NCBI RefSeq assembly: GCF_023856365.1
Contig: NC_064539.1
Location: 13,405,519 to 13,469,518 of the forward strand
DNA length: 64,000 nucleotides
Source of the DNA: Brienomyrus brachyistius
Lineage: Eukaryota > Chordata > Actinopteri > Osteoglossiformes > Mormyridae
Direction of reading: 5' to 3'
Shown here: positions 1-49,000 of the stretch, one piece after another
Layout: the number at the start of each line of letters is the position of its first letter
How positions within the stretch are numbered: the stretch's first letter is position 1
Made by a program: the position numbers and the translations under genes
Notes under the pieces: generated by a model
Seen by the model: the letters and a program-made list of their open reading frames with translations, nothing else
What the model was told of the DNA's origin: nothing
The model's database searches: none

Positions 1-528
1 ATGAGGTCCCTCTTATGATACACGTGGGAAATGTTACGTGATTTTATTCATAATGCTCACTAAATTCTCCTCATAAACTCTGCTCCATTAGAGTATTACA
101 GAAGAAGAAACCATTTGAGAAGGGTCTGTATTTAATGCTGCCTCTACTGTGAAATATGGTTATACCATGAAATAAGATCTGCGACGGCAGCCTCTAAGTG
201 GACATATGTAAATGTGCAGGTTTAGGGCTCAGTCTGGGGGGGGCGGGGGGGTGATGAATGTGGTTAGGGGGCCTCGCAGCCAGCACACCCGGGGTGACTC
301 TGACAGGACAAGCCCATCGCTGCCCCTAGGCTGTGGCCCCCCATGTGGGAGGCTGTTGGGGGTGGGTACCTGTCTTTGTTGTGGCTTAGCGCGGTTTTGT
401 TGGCTTGCGTTGGCTTTTTTACACACCATCAAAGAGGGCACCAGTGTAAAACCACACCACTGGCACAGAGCCCTAGATCAGCCCAATTGCTTGCCTGCTA
501 ACTGGGGGGTGTCCCCGTGTGTCCACAG
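1..528 (+). other. wdfy3 intron sequence upstream of first visible exon
   Basis: No exon is visible before the acceptor at 527-528. The stretch has a G-run near 236-250 and GC-rich sequence from 260 to 400, but no reading frame that matches wdfy3. The preceding exon must lie outside the window. Confidence 0.7.
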
Positions 529-36682
<36,154 letters not shown>

Positions 36683-38940
36683 CTCCCCTGCAGTGTAACG
36701 GACCTGACCACACGCCCAGTAAAGCCACTGACCCAACCCTGACAAAAGAAGATCTCAACCCAAATCAGGAGCCACTCTCATTTTCCTTTGTACTGTGTAA
36801 AATGCTAATTAATGGGGGGAAAAAGATCACAGAGATCACGTTTAACTTTCTCTGTGTAGCAGATGATGGGGAAGTTGGGCAGAAAAAAATCTGAAACTTT
36901 TTGGTGGCTTTAGAAATCACCCCTCACCCCCATAATGTTTTTGCTGCTTTAACAGCCCTCAAAACACCATCAAGGAATCACTCGCTTTTTAGATTTTAGA
37001 TAGACAACATGTTTAGGCCTCCCTTAGAAGAGCAATGAAGCTGTTTATATTGTAAATACATATGATGGCCTTTTTAACTAGAACAAAAAAAAAACCTCTT
37101 GAAGATGAGTTTTGCCTACATAGGAACTTAGTATGAAACAGTTCTGGGGGTGGAGAGAGTTTGTCTTTAGTCTGTCACAGAAACCAAGTGAAAACGAAAG
37201 GCACTATGAATGTTATTGGAAAAGAGATTGGTTAAATGCAATTTTTTATAAACATTTTTGTTTACAGTATTTGTTTTTGTTAATATGTTGCCCATGGTAC
37301 CGGCATGAAATCACATGCTAACAAAGTCATTCTGATTACAATCATGGATCTTTTTCGATGTTTGGGATATATTTATTTCTTCTGCAGCTTGCAATGAATT
37401 TGTGATCCGATTTATCTTCTGAGCTGGTGGTGAAGCTATTCGGAAACATATCAGAAAGTTCTTCTGTATCTGTCCTCAGGTTTCTTTTATACAGAATTAC
37501 AATGTTACATTTGAGGGCAACAGCCTATTAGCTGTTCATATTTTAAAATACAAAGTCAAATTTTTATACTATGACAGGGCTAAAATAAAAGAACAAAAAA
37601 ACATCGGTGAGTGCAGTTGGTAATAATGTACCTGTTGTGGCCTGTCTTTGTGGATGTGGACAAAGGGATTCTTATTGGTTTTTAATAGATATTTAATTAT
37701 ACATGTAGTATATTTGGTAAAAAGTACGGCTCTGTAAGAAAATGTACGTAGAGAAAGAAACTTTTTAGGTGAGGATAACAAGTTACTGACTAATTCTGTG
37801 GGGGTGTTAAGGGGTGCCTCTGATTTTGATTTTGAAACTTGGAGAATGCCCTCACTCATTTAAATATTTGTTCACAAATTACATTGCCGTTTCATATATT
37901 GACTTGTTTTTTCCTTACATTTCTTAATGATTAAAATACATGTGTATTAAAAGACATTTGAAAGATACTGAGACAGTAACTAACTGAAGCATGTGTGCCA
38001 GTAAAAGGGTGTGTGCTTCCTCTAAGTGTCATGAATTGCTGGTACCGTGGGCAACAAAACTCTTATTTTAAATGCTGCTTTAACAATTAGAAATGATTTT
38101 TTTTTTTCCTTCCTCAAATGTTCAGGTCACTTTCACAGACATTTCGTCTGATGTAGCGCAACTGCAGCCCGTTTCTGATATAGCCTTAGATTAGACATTC
38201 TCTCATTGTATAGTGTGCAGTCTTATATCATTATTCATGTACTGTATGTATATCTAGCTTACAATTATTACATCAGACTAATTGGATATGCTGCGGATTG
38301 GCAGCTTCCAAAACTAGGTGGCAAAAATGATCTGGGCAGTTTTGCACCACTTTGTGTACAAACAAAGGAAAAATCTTATCAGATGTGTTTCCTTTTAGGC
38401 GTTATGGTTGAAGGTTGTATTTCTTTACAGAAAAAACAAACTGTACAAAGTATTTATGCAATTATATTGGTTTTAACATTTTTTTATACTATCATTTCAG
38501 CAAGTTTTGTTACTTGTTGCATGTCTAATAACACAGCTGACTTTCTGTGTCAGTGCAATGTACATCTTTTATTTTTTTTTTTTCTTTATTTTCTTTTGAT
38601 TGTTTGATTTCCTAAGGCATTAACTAATTACTTATCCCTGAAAAAACTTTTTGTGTACAGTAATGACTACAGGATAGCAGAAAAGTGGAAAGGGGTGAAT
38701 TTTGTACAAAATGAAAATGGACAGATTAAATCATTTGATTATTTTTGGTGGTCTTGTGCTAGACTACATTACTACAGTATCTAGTGTGCAGTCTGTGATA
38801 GCTGAATGTTCATTGTATATTTGTCTTCAGTACAACTACAAAACAAAGAGTAGATTAACCCAAAAGAAATATGTAACTATAATGCAATAGATCTGGTACT
38901 TCTTTTTTATTTCAATTAAATTCCTGCTATTTACCACCAG
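36683..38940 (+). other. wdfy3: wdfy3 3' UTR (inferred extent)
   Basis: This AT-rich stretch follows the wdfy3 stop codon and has no convincing reading frame, and I recognise no repeat in it up to the T/G homopolymer at 38956. Candidate poly(A) signals are AATAAA at 37584-37589 and ATTAAA at 38915-38920. The long vertebrate wdfy3 3' UTR (kilobases in mammals) fits the distal site. The exact end is an inference. Confidence 0.55.
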
Positions 38941-38955
38941 AACTGATTGTCTGTC

Positions 38956-38993
38956 TTTTTTTTTTTTTTTTTTTTTGGGGGGGGGGGGGGGGG
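38956..38993. repeat. T21-G17 homopolymer pair
   Basis: A run of about 21 T is followed at once by about 17 G, just past the distal candidate poly(A) signal of wdfy3. Lengths of such runs are unreliable in assemblies. Confidence 0.9.
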
Positions 38994-40001
38994 ATAAAAT
39001 TTCCTTTTATGAGTAAAATTTGTTGTTGTGCCACGTTGTGAGACATACGAATTCACATGCAAATTCATTATCAATCCCAGAGGGTATTCTACATAAAATC
39101 CATTTGTATTGTGCTATTGGATTTAACACACTAGTAATAATGTGATTATGCTTTTCAGTTTCAGACCACACAATGCTGAATCCATGTTTTTATTTTTATG
39201 TGTGTGTACACTCTGGTAGACTGCCATCCCTTCCAGGATGTTCACCTGCCTTTGTACCCCTATGCTTCCTGGAATAGGCTGCTGTCTCTCCCACAATCCT
39301 CTGCTGCACTAGTGTCACCCCTAAGAGCTGTGGCCTCAATACGACCCACTGCCGTGTGTGTCTGTGTGTGTGTCTGTGTGTCTTTTAATCTCACCTGCAA
39401 GAAGGTTTGAGAATACAGGTACATTGTTAGAAATCATGGATGGATGGATGGATGGATCAGCAAGTCAGAAACGGCTTCAAAGTCAGATGGAGTTCATCAG
39501 TATTAATAATCGAGTAAGAATTCATACTATAGTGTGTACGTGTCTTTAGAAAAGGAAATCCCACACTAAACATTTGCACCAATTTGTTCAATGGTCTTAC
39601 AAACAATGGATGAAATCTCAAATTAGGAAACATTTGAACTCATACAGTATAGTGAAAATCAAACAATCTCTAATCAGTTTTGTAAGACTTTCAGGCTCTC
39701 ACGCAAGAGATTTTATGGCAAATCTATATTTATCCCACTATAGACCTAAAATTATCTGCATTAAAAGCGTTGGGCTCATTTGAAAATATGTGAGCGGAAT
39801 TTAAAATTTCATATCAGCCAGTTGACCAAGAATCAATCAAGAGTCTATGTAAGTAAATACTTAACAGCATTCTTTTAATGCACCTAAAATTAAATTGGCC
39901 CAGCACTCACTGAATGCTGCCACACATGCACAATAAGTATTGTGTCTTTACCATTTAGCAATTTTGTCATTTAGCACCATAATAGGAGACAACCATTATC
40001 A

Positions 40002-41000
40002 TTATCTGATTAAATATACTGGCCACAAGAGATATATCCAGGGGTTTCTCCTGAGACTTTGCCGGATGCCTCCTGCATGGAATTCAGCTTTCACGTACGA
40101 GTATATAATGCCAAGGTAAGTAAATTTCTCAACAAAGTCGACATTCTCCCCACAGACAGATAAACTACTGATTGCTGTGGCTAAGAAGCCATTAAATGCC
40201 TGGATCTTGGTATTTATGCAGGACACCCGCAATCCCAGACACTCAGTATCCTCGCTCAGTCTCTCGAGGGCCCCAATCAGAACCTCCATTGGTTCCATTG
40301 CTAAGATCACAGCATCGTCGGCAAAGTCAAGGTCAGTAAATCTTTCTTCTCCAACGGATGCCCCACAGCTGTTGGACCCCATGACTCTGCCCAACATCCA
40401 GCCCATACAAGCATTGTAACAGAGTAGGAGGAAGAACAGATCCTTGGCAAACCCCAGAATCAACTGGGAACTCTGAGGTTCTCCCTCCGCTCTGCACAGC
40501 ACTCACAGTACCAGTGTACAGGCCATGACATCCAGCGACTTTGGGGGGATCCTGCAAAGTCTCAGGATGTCCCTCGATCAACTGAGTCGAATGCTTTACG
40601 AAAATCAACAAAGGCTGCAAAGAAGCTCTGCCGATATTTGCGCTTGTGCTTCATGAGAACCCTCAGTGCCAGGATATGGTCAATGGTAGACTTCTTAGGC
40701 TTAAAACCAGACTGATCCAGTCGCTGACAAGTAAACAAGTGATCACGCATCCTGTTAATGACCCTAGCAAGAACCTTACCCGGCACTGAAAGCAATGTTA
40801 TCCCCCTATAGTTGACACAATACAGCCGATCACCCTCCCTTTTCCAGATAGGGACCACAAGTCCTGTCTTCCAGTCAGCTGGGATGATGCCTGACTACCA
40901 AATGGACACAAAGTCTGCAATGCCAGGAGGGCAGCTTTACCACCAGCCTTGAGAAGTTCACCCCGGATACCACAGATCCACCCGTGCGATCTCTGTGAAA
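40002..41000 (-). pseudogene. non-LTR retrotransposon reverse transcriptase relic
   Basis: Three overlapping - strand frames together cover a reverse transcriptase domain. The frame 40562-40858 has YRGITLLSVPGKVLARVINR, QSGFKPKKSTIDHILALRVL and FVDFRKAFDSVDR (catalytic motif A). The frame 40333-40620 has the VCQGSVLPPTLL motif. The frame 40002-40502 has FADDAVIL (motif C) and FTYLG. Two frameshifts and stops upstream show it is dead. The motifs fit the common teleost LINE group (RTE-like or a relative); the clade is an inference. No endonuclease part is recognisable. Confidence 0.8.
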
Positions 41001-41180
41001 CTGGGTGGTTTACATCTGATTGGAGGATCAGGAATCATGGACCCAGAGATGTCCAACATCATAGCTGAAGGGTCAGCTTTAAACAACTGCTCAAAGTAGT
41101 TGGAACCACTTTAACCCCAGTCTCCTGACCCATGGGGCCCGACACAATCGTCCTAGTCAATTTAAGCCCATTTAAGTCAC

Positions 41181-41456
41181 ATTTAAGCCAATCAACATCA
41201 AATTAAGCTCAATGTTCCTCAGGTCCTATCTAATCTTTCACACCTTTTTTCCATATAAAAATGAAGGGAAGCCATTTGTGGTAATTTAATATGGTTGTGT
41301 CCTATAACCATGTATCTGTATTGCAGTTAGATAAATTATAATAGCTTCTTCATTTTTAAGCCAATCAGCATCAAACCAAGTCCTCTCTAATCTTTCACAG
41401 CCTTTTTTCCCTAAAAAACTGAAGGGAAGCCATTTATGGTTATTTAATATGGTTGT
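41181..41456. repeat. imperfect direct duplication, about 110 bp
   Basis: 41181-41299 and 41353-41456 share AAGCCAATCA, CATCAAA, TCTAATCTTTCACA, CCTTTTTTCC, TGAAGGGAAGCCATTT and ATTTAATATGGTTGT in the same order. They are separated by about 50 bases. Confidence 0.75.
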
Positions 41457-42879
41457 TGCTTAATAAACTCTTCAGATTGTAACTAACTAACATCAAACCA
41501 TGCAATTAGTGTTTTTTCACTCTTCAGGAAATTTTCACACTTTTCAGAACACCACTTGTGATGTTTTTGTGTCTTATAAATCTATTTTTTAAATCAATTT
41601 AAATCTATTTTTAAAGCAACAAACAAAATTCATTGGATACCACTTCATATATACTTAATATTATAGGCAGAATTAAGAATGAGCATTTATTTCACAGTAT
41701 GGAAACAAAGGACGCAGGAGCAGGCAGTGGGGCAAACAAGGGGTTAAACAGAAACAGGGCAACAAAACATGTTCAAGCAGAAAGACACTACTAGCAAGAG
41801 GGGAAACTGGCTTGCACGCACACCACCAATGACCAGACTGGGGAACACAGTGCTGGGAGGCACTCTTATACTGAACTAATGAGGGAGAAAACAAGGGGCA
41901 GCTGGAATGATCCATACGAGGGCTGAACCAAGAGTTAAGACAAATGAGCAACAGGTGTGGCTCCTTAGAAGAGGGGAAGAGTTTCCTGAAGCCTTCTCAA
42001 CACTATGCTGTTTGTAAGTTTTGTGTTAAAAGATATAACTTATGAATGACGTAACATTAAGAAGGTTTTGGGAAACACCCCATTTTTTTGCTATCTTCCA
42101 TTGCCAAAAACCCTGTGTCACATAAATTAACTTATTAGAAAACCTCTGGATCACAGACAACACATCTTAGGTATATTAATTTCAGACTGACAGATAAGGG
42201 ACAACTGGATTGGGGTGGGGGGGGCAAAAATACTGGAAAAGCGTTGCTGGATGAGGCTGGGGGTACGTGGTGGGTGGCTCCTTGGTGGCTAATTTTACTG
42301 GAACAACAGGATTCCCAGCACTTATTGTTCAGGTGGGATGGTGGCGTTAAGATGGCCACCTTTGATAAATTCTGGTGTAGCGTCTACTTGTCTTACTTAT
42401 GAGACATATAATTCATATTTCTGCACTTGGGAAATTTTCTGAATGCAGAGAAAGCAGGCAAGAATTTAAGCTCATGTGAATGATCACAGCAAATGACTTT
42501 GCATGTACAGCCTCTGAGTGGCGTATAGGGCTCACCTCAGCTAATTAATTCAAAGTCCAGGATATAATTCCCCGAAAGCTGTAATGTGAGAAGCCTGCCT
42601 TGGCCCAGCCTGAACGTCAGAGGGTGCTGTGTTTGTTTAAGTGCCACCCGTTTAAAATAATTTATTAATGGCAGTCAGTTATGAATAACCTGAAACATAA
42701 CTTCCATTGCTAAACCGATCTACTGACAGATGTGGATAGTTTTACAACAGATTGTTGGGCTGGGGATGGGAAAGGTGAGAAGGAGAGAGAGAGCGAGCGA
42801 GTAAGGGAGAGGTATATCCCTCTGGAGGAAGAGGGGAGATGAAGGGATTACCGTAGATCTGCTACACCAACCTGCCTCT

Positions 42880-43071
42880 TGAGCTGCTTTTGTGGTCTTA
42901 AACACATGCGCGCAGTCTACCGGGAGGTGCGCAAACACGCGGAGTCTTTCACTGTTCTTACGAAGCATCCGAGACAGATTCACAAAATATCGTTAATGGT
43001 GCCAAACTGCGCTACTCGACGGTGTTGTGCTGCGTGAGGAATCACCTGCCTGGTTTGTCCGCCGCGGAGCA
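42880..43071 (+). promoter_or_regulatory. cds1: cds1 promoter / 5' UTR, CpG-enriched
   Basis: The sequence from about 42905 to 43140 is much richer in CpG than its surroundings (ATGCGCGCAG, CACGCGGAG, CTGCGCTACTCGACGG, TCCGCCGCGGAGC). It leads into the start codon at 43072. A CpG-rich core without an obvious TATA box is typical for a housekeeping lipid enzyme gene. The transcription start is not determinable here. Confidence 0.5.
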
Positions 43072-46000
43072 ATGACAGAGCTGAGGAAGCGAGTCGGCAG
43101 AGGTGACCCTGACAGCTCAGGAAACATCAGTGACAAGGTAAGATAAGTATTTAAATGAACTGCTACCATCTCGATTGAATTTTAAAGGTTTTACTTATTG
43201 TGTATACAGATCCCAACCTGGCTAAAACTGTATAAGTGAAGACGTCATGATCGCGATTAACTTCATATTCAAAAGAGCTGCTCAGGACAAGTCAATCTAC
43301 ATTTATGCTTGTTTTTATTATAATCATTGCTGCGAAGGTGCCACCAACCCCGCTTAAAATACAAAAGTTAGCTAACCTACACTAACCTTGGGAAACTAGG
43401 AAAAGTATAATACCCGGTTTATGCCTTTTATAAAAGTTATTTTAAAATAGTGGGGGAAAAAATCACCCTCAGAGTATTTGTATAGGTTAATGTAAAACTA
43501 TTCAATACCGCATTAATTGAAAAAAGTATTACGATACATAACACCTGCAGTAGCTAAATATAGTAATAATTAATTTGTTATTCGGCCGGTGCTTCTCTCT
43601 ATATCAACCATTCTGCCTTCCGGCGATTTATTGCTTTTTTGTAAATGTGAATCACTGTTTTTAACTAACCGTATGGACATATACAGTGTTGCAATATGCA
43701 TTTATTATTTCTCCATCCACGGCATGTTGTACGCTGTTTCAGTGTAATGAAAAGTTCAAAGGTTGTGTGTGCTGCGTCAAGTAATCCACGGTATCATTAA
43801 GCTGCGGTAATAAACCTGACCGATGCTATGTGCGCCTTTAAACCGATGGCGTTACTGTAAAAACAATCTGATAATTTGTACATATTGTAGAGAATGCACT
43901 AATACTGATACACATGGCGTTGCTAACTCTTGCTGTTGATTTAGCAATCCAAGCCGGTGACAGGATACTGAAATGCTGCAGGATCTCTCTGGCTAGAGGC
44001 TTTCAGAGGACGCCTGGAAAAAAAGACACAGCTTTACACAAATCTATCATCTTCTAATCCTATTGTATGGCAGCAAATGCCTGATACATTCAGGCTGCCC
44101 GATGCGTAACGTGATGTCTTTTCATTGTGACAACGAAACAATGACGTCAGCTTTCACGATATCTGTACTCTTATCAAAAGCAGTTTCACCAACGTTATTG
44201 GCATGCCCAGCATACTTTACATGAAATATAATTTGTCTAAAATGTCTGAACTATTTTTTCGTACTCTAAGACTTTAATATTTGATATGTGAAATGCACAT
44301 TCATTTGACCTTGGATACTTAGTAATTGGGAAAAACACAATATAAATCATACAAATATAAATGTTAAAGATCAGTTCCTAAATGCATAATACCACGAAAT
44401 AATTTCGTAACGCATGATAAACTCTCTTTAATTGCAGCTGTATTAGATTAGTGACTTTTTCAGCCCCGTAAATTACAGCTCAGGTATTCATTTCTCCTAC
44501 ATTTCATATTTTAGAATTCTTTCTTTATGTAGCTAGCACTATATGGCACAGATCGGCATTTTATGTTCATCTTTAATGTGTGACAGGTGCTATTTGGAGT
44601 AGGTGCGGTTAGTTCAGTTTTCGTTTGAAATCCTAGACCGTTTTCAAATGTTCTTTGTATTACAAAGATACCTTTTTATTAAGTTAGTGCGGTGTCAAAC
44701 GGGTTTGAAAACCGGAATTCCTTCCCCTAACTTATTCAATAGTTCGTTTTAAACATTTTCTCACTTTATGCAATACATACTTTTAAGAAGAAAAATCACC
44801 GATAGTCTGTAAAATATTGTAATATGTAAAATGTTATTAACTATTGAAATACATTTGTGGAATATAATAATAAGGAAGTTTGTTCACTTGATTTAGGAAA
44901 CATTGTTCCTGTAGCTCTATAAATATAGCAAAGCTATTCTGAGCGATCAATATATTTGTAAAATATACATTCAATATAGTGGTAGTTAATTTTTGCAGAG
45001 ATTCAAATCTTGAAGCTGTTGCTGGTGGGATAGTGCAATTATGTTATTGTGTTGTCTTTTATTGCTCTTTTATTCCAACCAATCAGCTACAGTAAACTTG
45101 CTGCTTGATATCAGCATTATGGATTTTCTTTAAAATACATCTTACAATGCAGAAGACATCATGTTTGTATGGGTGTCTGCTGCACAATTCAGAGTCTTAA
45201 TTAAAGGTCTCTGATAGATAAGGGTTTAAAGGAAGATTAATCTTCCAATTCCCACTTGTTCTTCCTGATGATAATTTGGGTTTTCAAGTGCACGGATGGG
45301 TTAGCAGTGTGTGCTACTGTTCCATGTGCAGGGAATAAAGTAGTCTCAAGAATCAGACACCCGATTATCTTTTCCAGGCATTCTGTCTCATACTTGTTAT
45401 GACTTTTTCAGCTTGAAGGAGGGCCTTGTTAAGCAGAGTTACATTTTAATGTTGTTTTTAAGTAATTCCCACTTATATATAGGAGCTGCCCATGCTGTTC
45501 ACTATTCTATGGTATGATATTCACATGTATGGTATGATAGCTAAACCAGAAAATGATCAATTTAGTCACTTGCTTGGTTTGTTTCTTCCATGAATGAAAG
45601 CAGCTAAATGAGAAGTGTACACCCTGCAGAGTGCTGTGTAGCTTTCCCAAACATGTGGACAGGTTGCAAAAGTGAGACAGGTCTGGTGTGAAATTCCATA
45701 CTCACTCTTCTTTTAGAATCGAGTCTGTGTCTTTTGTCATTTAACTGCCCCCTGCTTTACTCTGTTACGCACTTTGTTCCTTGAAGGGGGGGGGGCATTT
45801 CCAGCAATTTTGGTTTGTTAATTTGTTTGGTTTGTGCTGTGATGCAGTAGGTCATACTAGGAAAGCTGAAGGAGAAAGTCTTATGAGGGAATTGTGTTAT
45901 GGTGACCAATGTTTCATTACAGGGTCAACCTTTCACCATAATTTTTTACTTGTTTTCATTTATTGTATTTGATAGCTTGTGTTTGCTTTGAATGAATATA

Positions 46001-49000
46001 TTTTAGTGTCATAATTACTAGAGTAATAATTGAACACCAACAGCAAAAACGGTTGGTAACAGGCTCAGCAGCTCAGTAGCCGTTGTCTTGCATGACTAAG
46101 GTTGGGGGTTGAAATCTTACTTTGGCTCTGTGTCTGTTTTGATCATCAGTATACAGAAGATATTCATTATGCTACATCCTAATGGTGTAATAAAAAGCAT
46201 TGCTCTTATGTCAGCATTCCATATGTTTTAGTGTTTGTAGGCATAAGAACATAAGAAATTAACAAACGAGAGGAGGCCATCCAGCCTTGTTTGGGGGGAA
46301 TTCAACTAATAGCTAAGAGTTGTTAAAATCGTATCTAGTTCTGATTTAAAGGAACCCAAGGTTTTAACTTGCACTACGTTAGGAAGATTATTCCATACTC
46401 TAACTACATGCTGTGTAAAGAAGTGTTTTCTCAAATCCAGTTTAAAATGTTGTCCCACTAATTTCCACCTTGAGGCCATGAGTTAATATTGAAGTAACCA
46501 TTTGGTTGAACGGCATCCAGACCTGTTAGAATCTTATATACCTGGATCATGTCCCCCCTTAGACTCCTTTGCTTGAGAGTGAACAGATTCAGCTCAGCTA
46601 ACCTCTCCTCATAAGACATTCCTCTAAGACCAGGAATCATTCTTGTAGCCCTATGCTGAACCCTTTCTAAGGCAGCAATGTCTTTTTTAAGGTAAGGTGG
46701 CCAAACCTGCACACAATATTCTAGGTGGGATCTTACCAAGGAATTGTATAATCTTAGCATCACCTCCCTTGACTTAAACTCCACACATCTAGAGATGTAA
46801 CCTAACATCCTATTGGCCTTTTTAATTGTTCCCCACACTGGTGAGAATGAGACATGGAAGCATCAACATAGACACCAAAGTCTTTCTCATAATCAGCTAC
46901 CTTTATTTCAATAGAACCCATAAAATATCTGTACTTCATATTTCTGCTCCCTGCATGGATTACCTTACATTTGTCTACATGAAATTTCATCTGTTCATCT
47001 GGATTCAGCCCAGTTACTAATTAAATTCAGATTCCACTGTAGCCTCTGCACCGCTAGATCAGTATCTGCTACACCATCCACCTTGGTGTCGTCTGCAAAT
47101 TCAACCAGTTTATTGTATATATTGGTGTCAATATCATTAATGTAAATTAGGAACAATAGTGGTCCTAAAATTGAACCCTGCAGTACACCATTATGAACGC
47201 AGGCCCACTGTGACATTGTACCTCTAATAACTAGCTGCTGCTTCCTGTCTGTTGCCCAGTTTTCAATCCAAGCTGCTATAGTTCCTAAAATCCCTGCTGC
47301 TTCAAGCTTAAGCAAGAGCATTTTGTGGGGGCCAACATCAAAGGCCTTCAGGAAATCTAAGTAGATTACATTGTAGGCCGTTTTGTGATCAATTTCTCTT
47401 GTAGCTTCTTCAAAGAACTCAAGTAGATTAATTAAACTCTCATAAACCCATGTTGGCTGTCCCTCAGAATGTTATTTGAATCCAGGTAATCTACTATTTT
47501 CACTTGGATTATAGCTTCCATTATTTTTCCAGTAATGCAAGTTAAAGTGATTGGCCTACAGTTTGCTGGATCACTTCTGTCCCCTTTTTTGAATATGGGT
47601 GTTACATTAGCATGCTTCCAATAATAAGGTGCCACACCAGCAGATAAGGATTTCTGAATTAGTAACGTTAAAGGTTGGCTAATAATATCCCTCATGTCTT
47701 TTAAAACTATAGGTAAGATGTCATCAGGGCCCTGCGATTTATTTATTTTGAGCTTAGCTAGGCTTTGTAGCACATCAGCTTCAGCTTTACATATACAGTA
47801 TGCAAATGTCTTAGGCAGACCAAAGAAATGTTTAAAGCTGTTTATCTGGGTAGCAAGTGTACTTTGACTTAGAACAAAAAACACAATTTAACATTAGAAC
47901 ATCTGCAAATTAAGAGTAACACAATAAAAACTAGTAATAATTTCTTCTGTTTTCTAAAAAGTTACTGATATCTAGTTGGATGGCTAGATGAACACCGCTT
48001 CAGTTCCCAAACTTCTCCTCAGGGGCATCTCAGCTGTTCCATGATTTTGTTAAATTTCACCAACAGCTCACAATTAAGTAATTAAATATATTGGTTTAAA
48101 AAGTCAGTGACAGATTGACTAGCTGTATGAGGTGTGTTAGTGGCCAAGTAAAAAAATACATGGCTGCACTGGACGGTCGCTGCAAATACTAGGATGATTT
48201 TAGCAGAGGTTTTGAAATGGCTAAGCTGACACACTTTGACAGGCATAATATCATAGTTTTACACCAACATGAGGATAATCTAAACATCATTTTCTTTGCC
48301 TGCCTAAGACTTTTGCACAGTACTTTATTAGTCATAGACGATGCTGGATTAGTAATAAAAGTCGGTTAAATAAAAGTTTAATGGCATTCCTTATTGCTTA
48401 TTCCATGTTTAACACAAATCAGACTTTGCTTTTGATTATTGATTCATATAATTAACTGAAAATGGCATGGACAAAAACTCTACTATACCCTGCTCTCTGA
48501 AAATAGGAAAATAGGTAGAAATAAAAGTAGGATGGGCTAGTTTTATTTGGAGTTTTTTTATTTTTATTTGTAAAACCATGTCCTCTGAGGAGATTGTAGT
48601 TCAACGATGCAATATTTCGAGCTGCGCAACAGTGTGCGATTTTACTTGAGTACATTTATCAGTCAAAACAAGGAGCCTTTTGTTAAGATAATTGTCTGGC
48701 ATGGCCTAAGCGCCAGAAAAGGTTGGGCAGGGCCCTTTTTATAACGTCCTGTTGCCCAAGGTGTGCTTATCAGATGTGTCTGGAGCCTGGAGCATTCAGC
48801 TATGTGAGGTTCACTGCACACTTTAGTAGGCAGGAAGAGCAGGGTGTGTATTGTCCTTTTAATCCATGAGTAAGTATACTACCCCCCACCCCCCAGGTAA
48901 TAATTCCCCTTCTTATTCTAGTAGTTCCCTCTCATTGTCCTCTTTCATTAAAGCTAGCAAAATAGCACAAATGTTTCATTTAAAACAAAAATGAATGTCC

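Larger units (their letters stand above)
38994..42700. other. intergenic region between wdfy3 and cds1
   Basis: No gene is visible. It contains a (GGAT)n patch near 39440, a decayed LINE on the - strand (40002-41000), an imperfect 110-bp duplication (41181-41456), and a GC-richer segment (41695-41990) that looks like an unclassified repeat. No regulatory site can be defended. Confidence 0.6.

Noticed and set aside
38206..38607. 133-codon + strand frame after wdfy3
   Set aside because: It is AT-rich, hydrophobic, low in complexity and lies in the inferred 3' UTR, with no splice context or recognisable domain.
40177..40419. 80-codon + strand frame
   Set aside because: It is antisense to the reverse transcriptase relic on the - strand.
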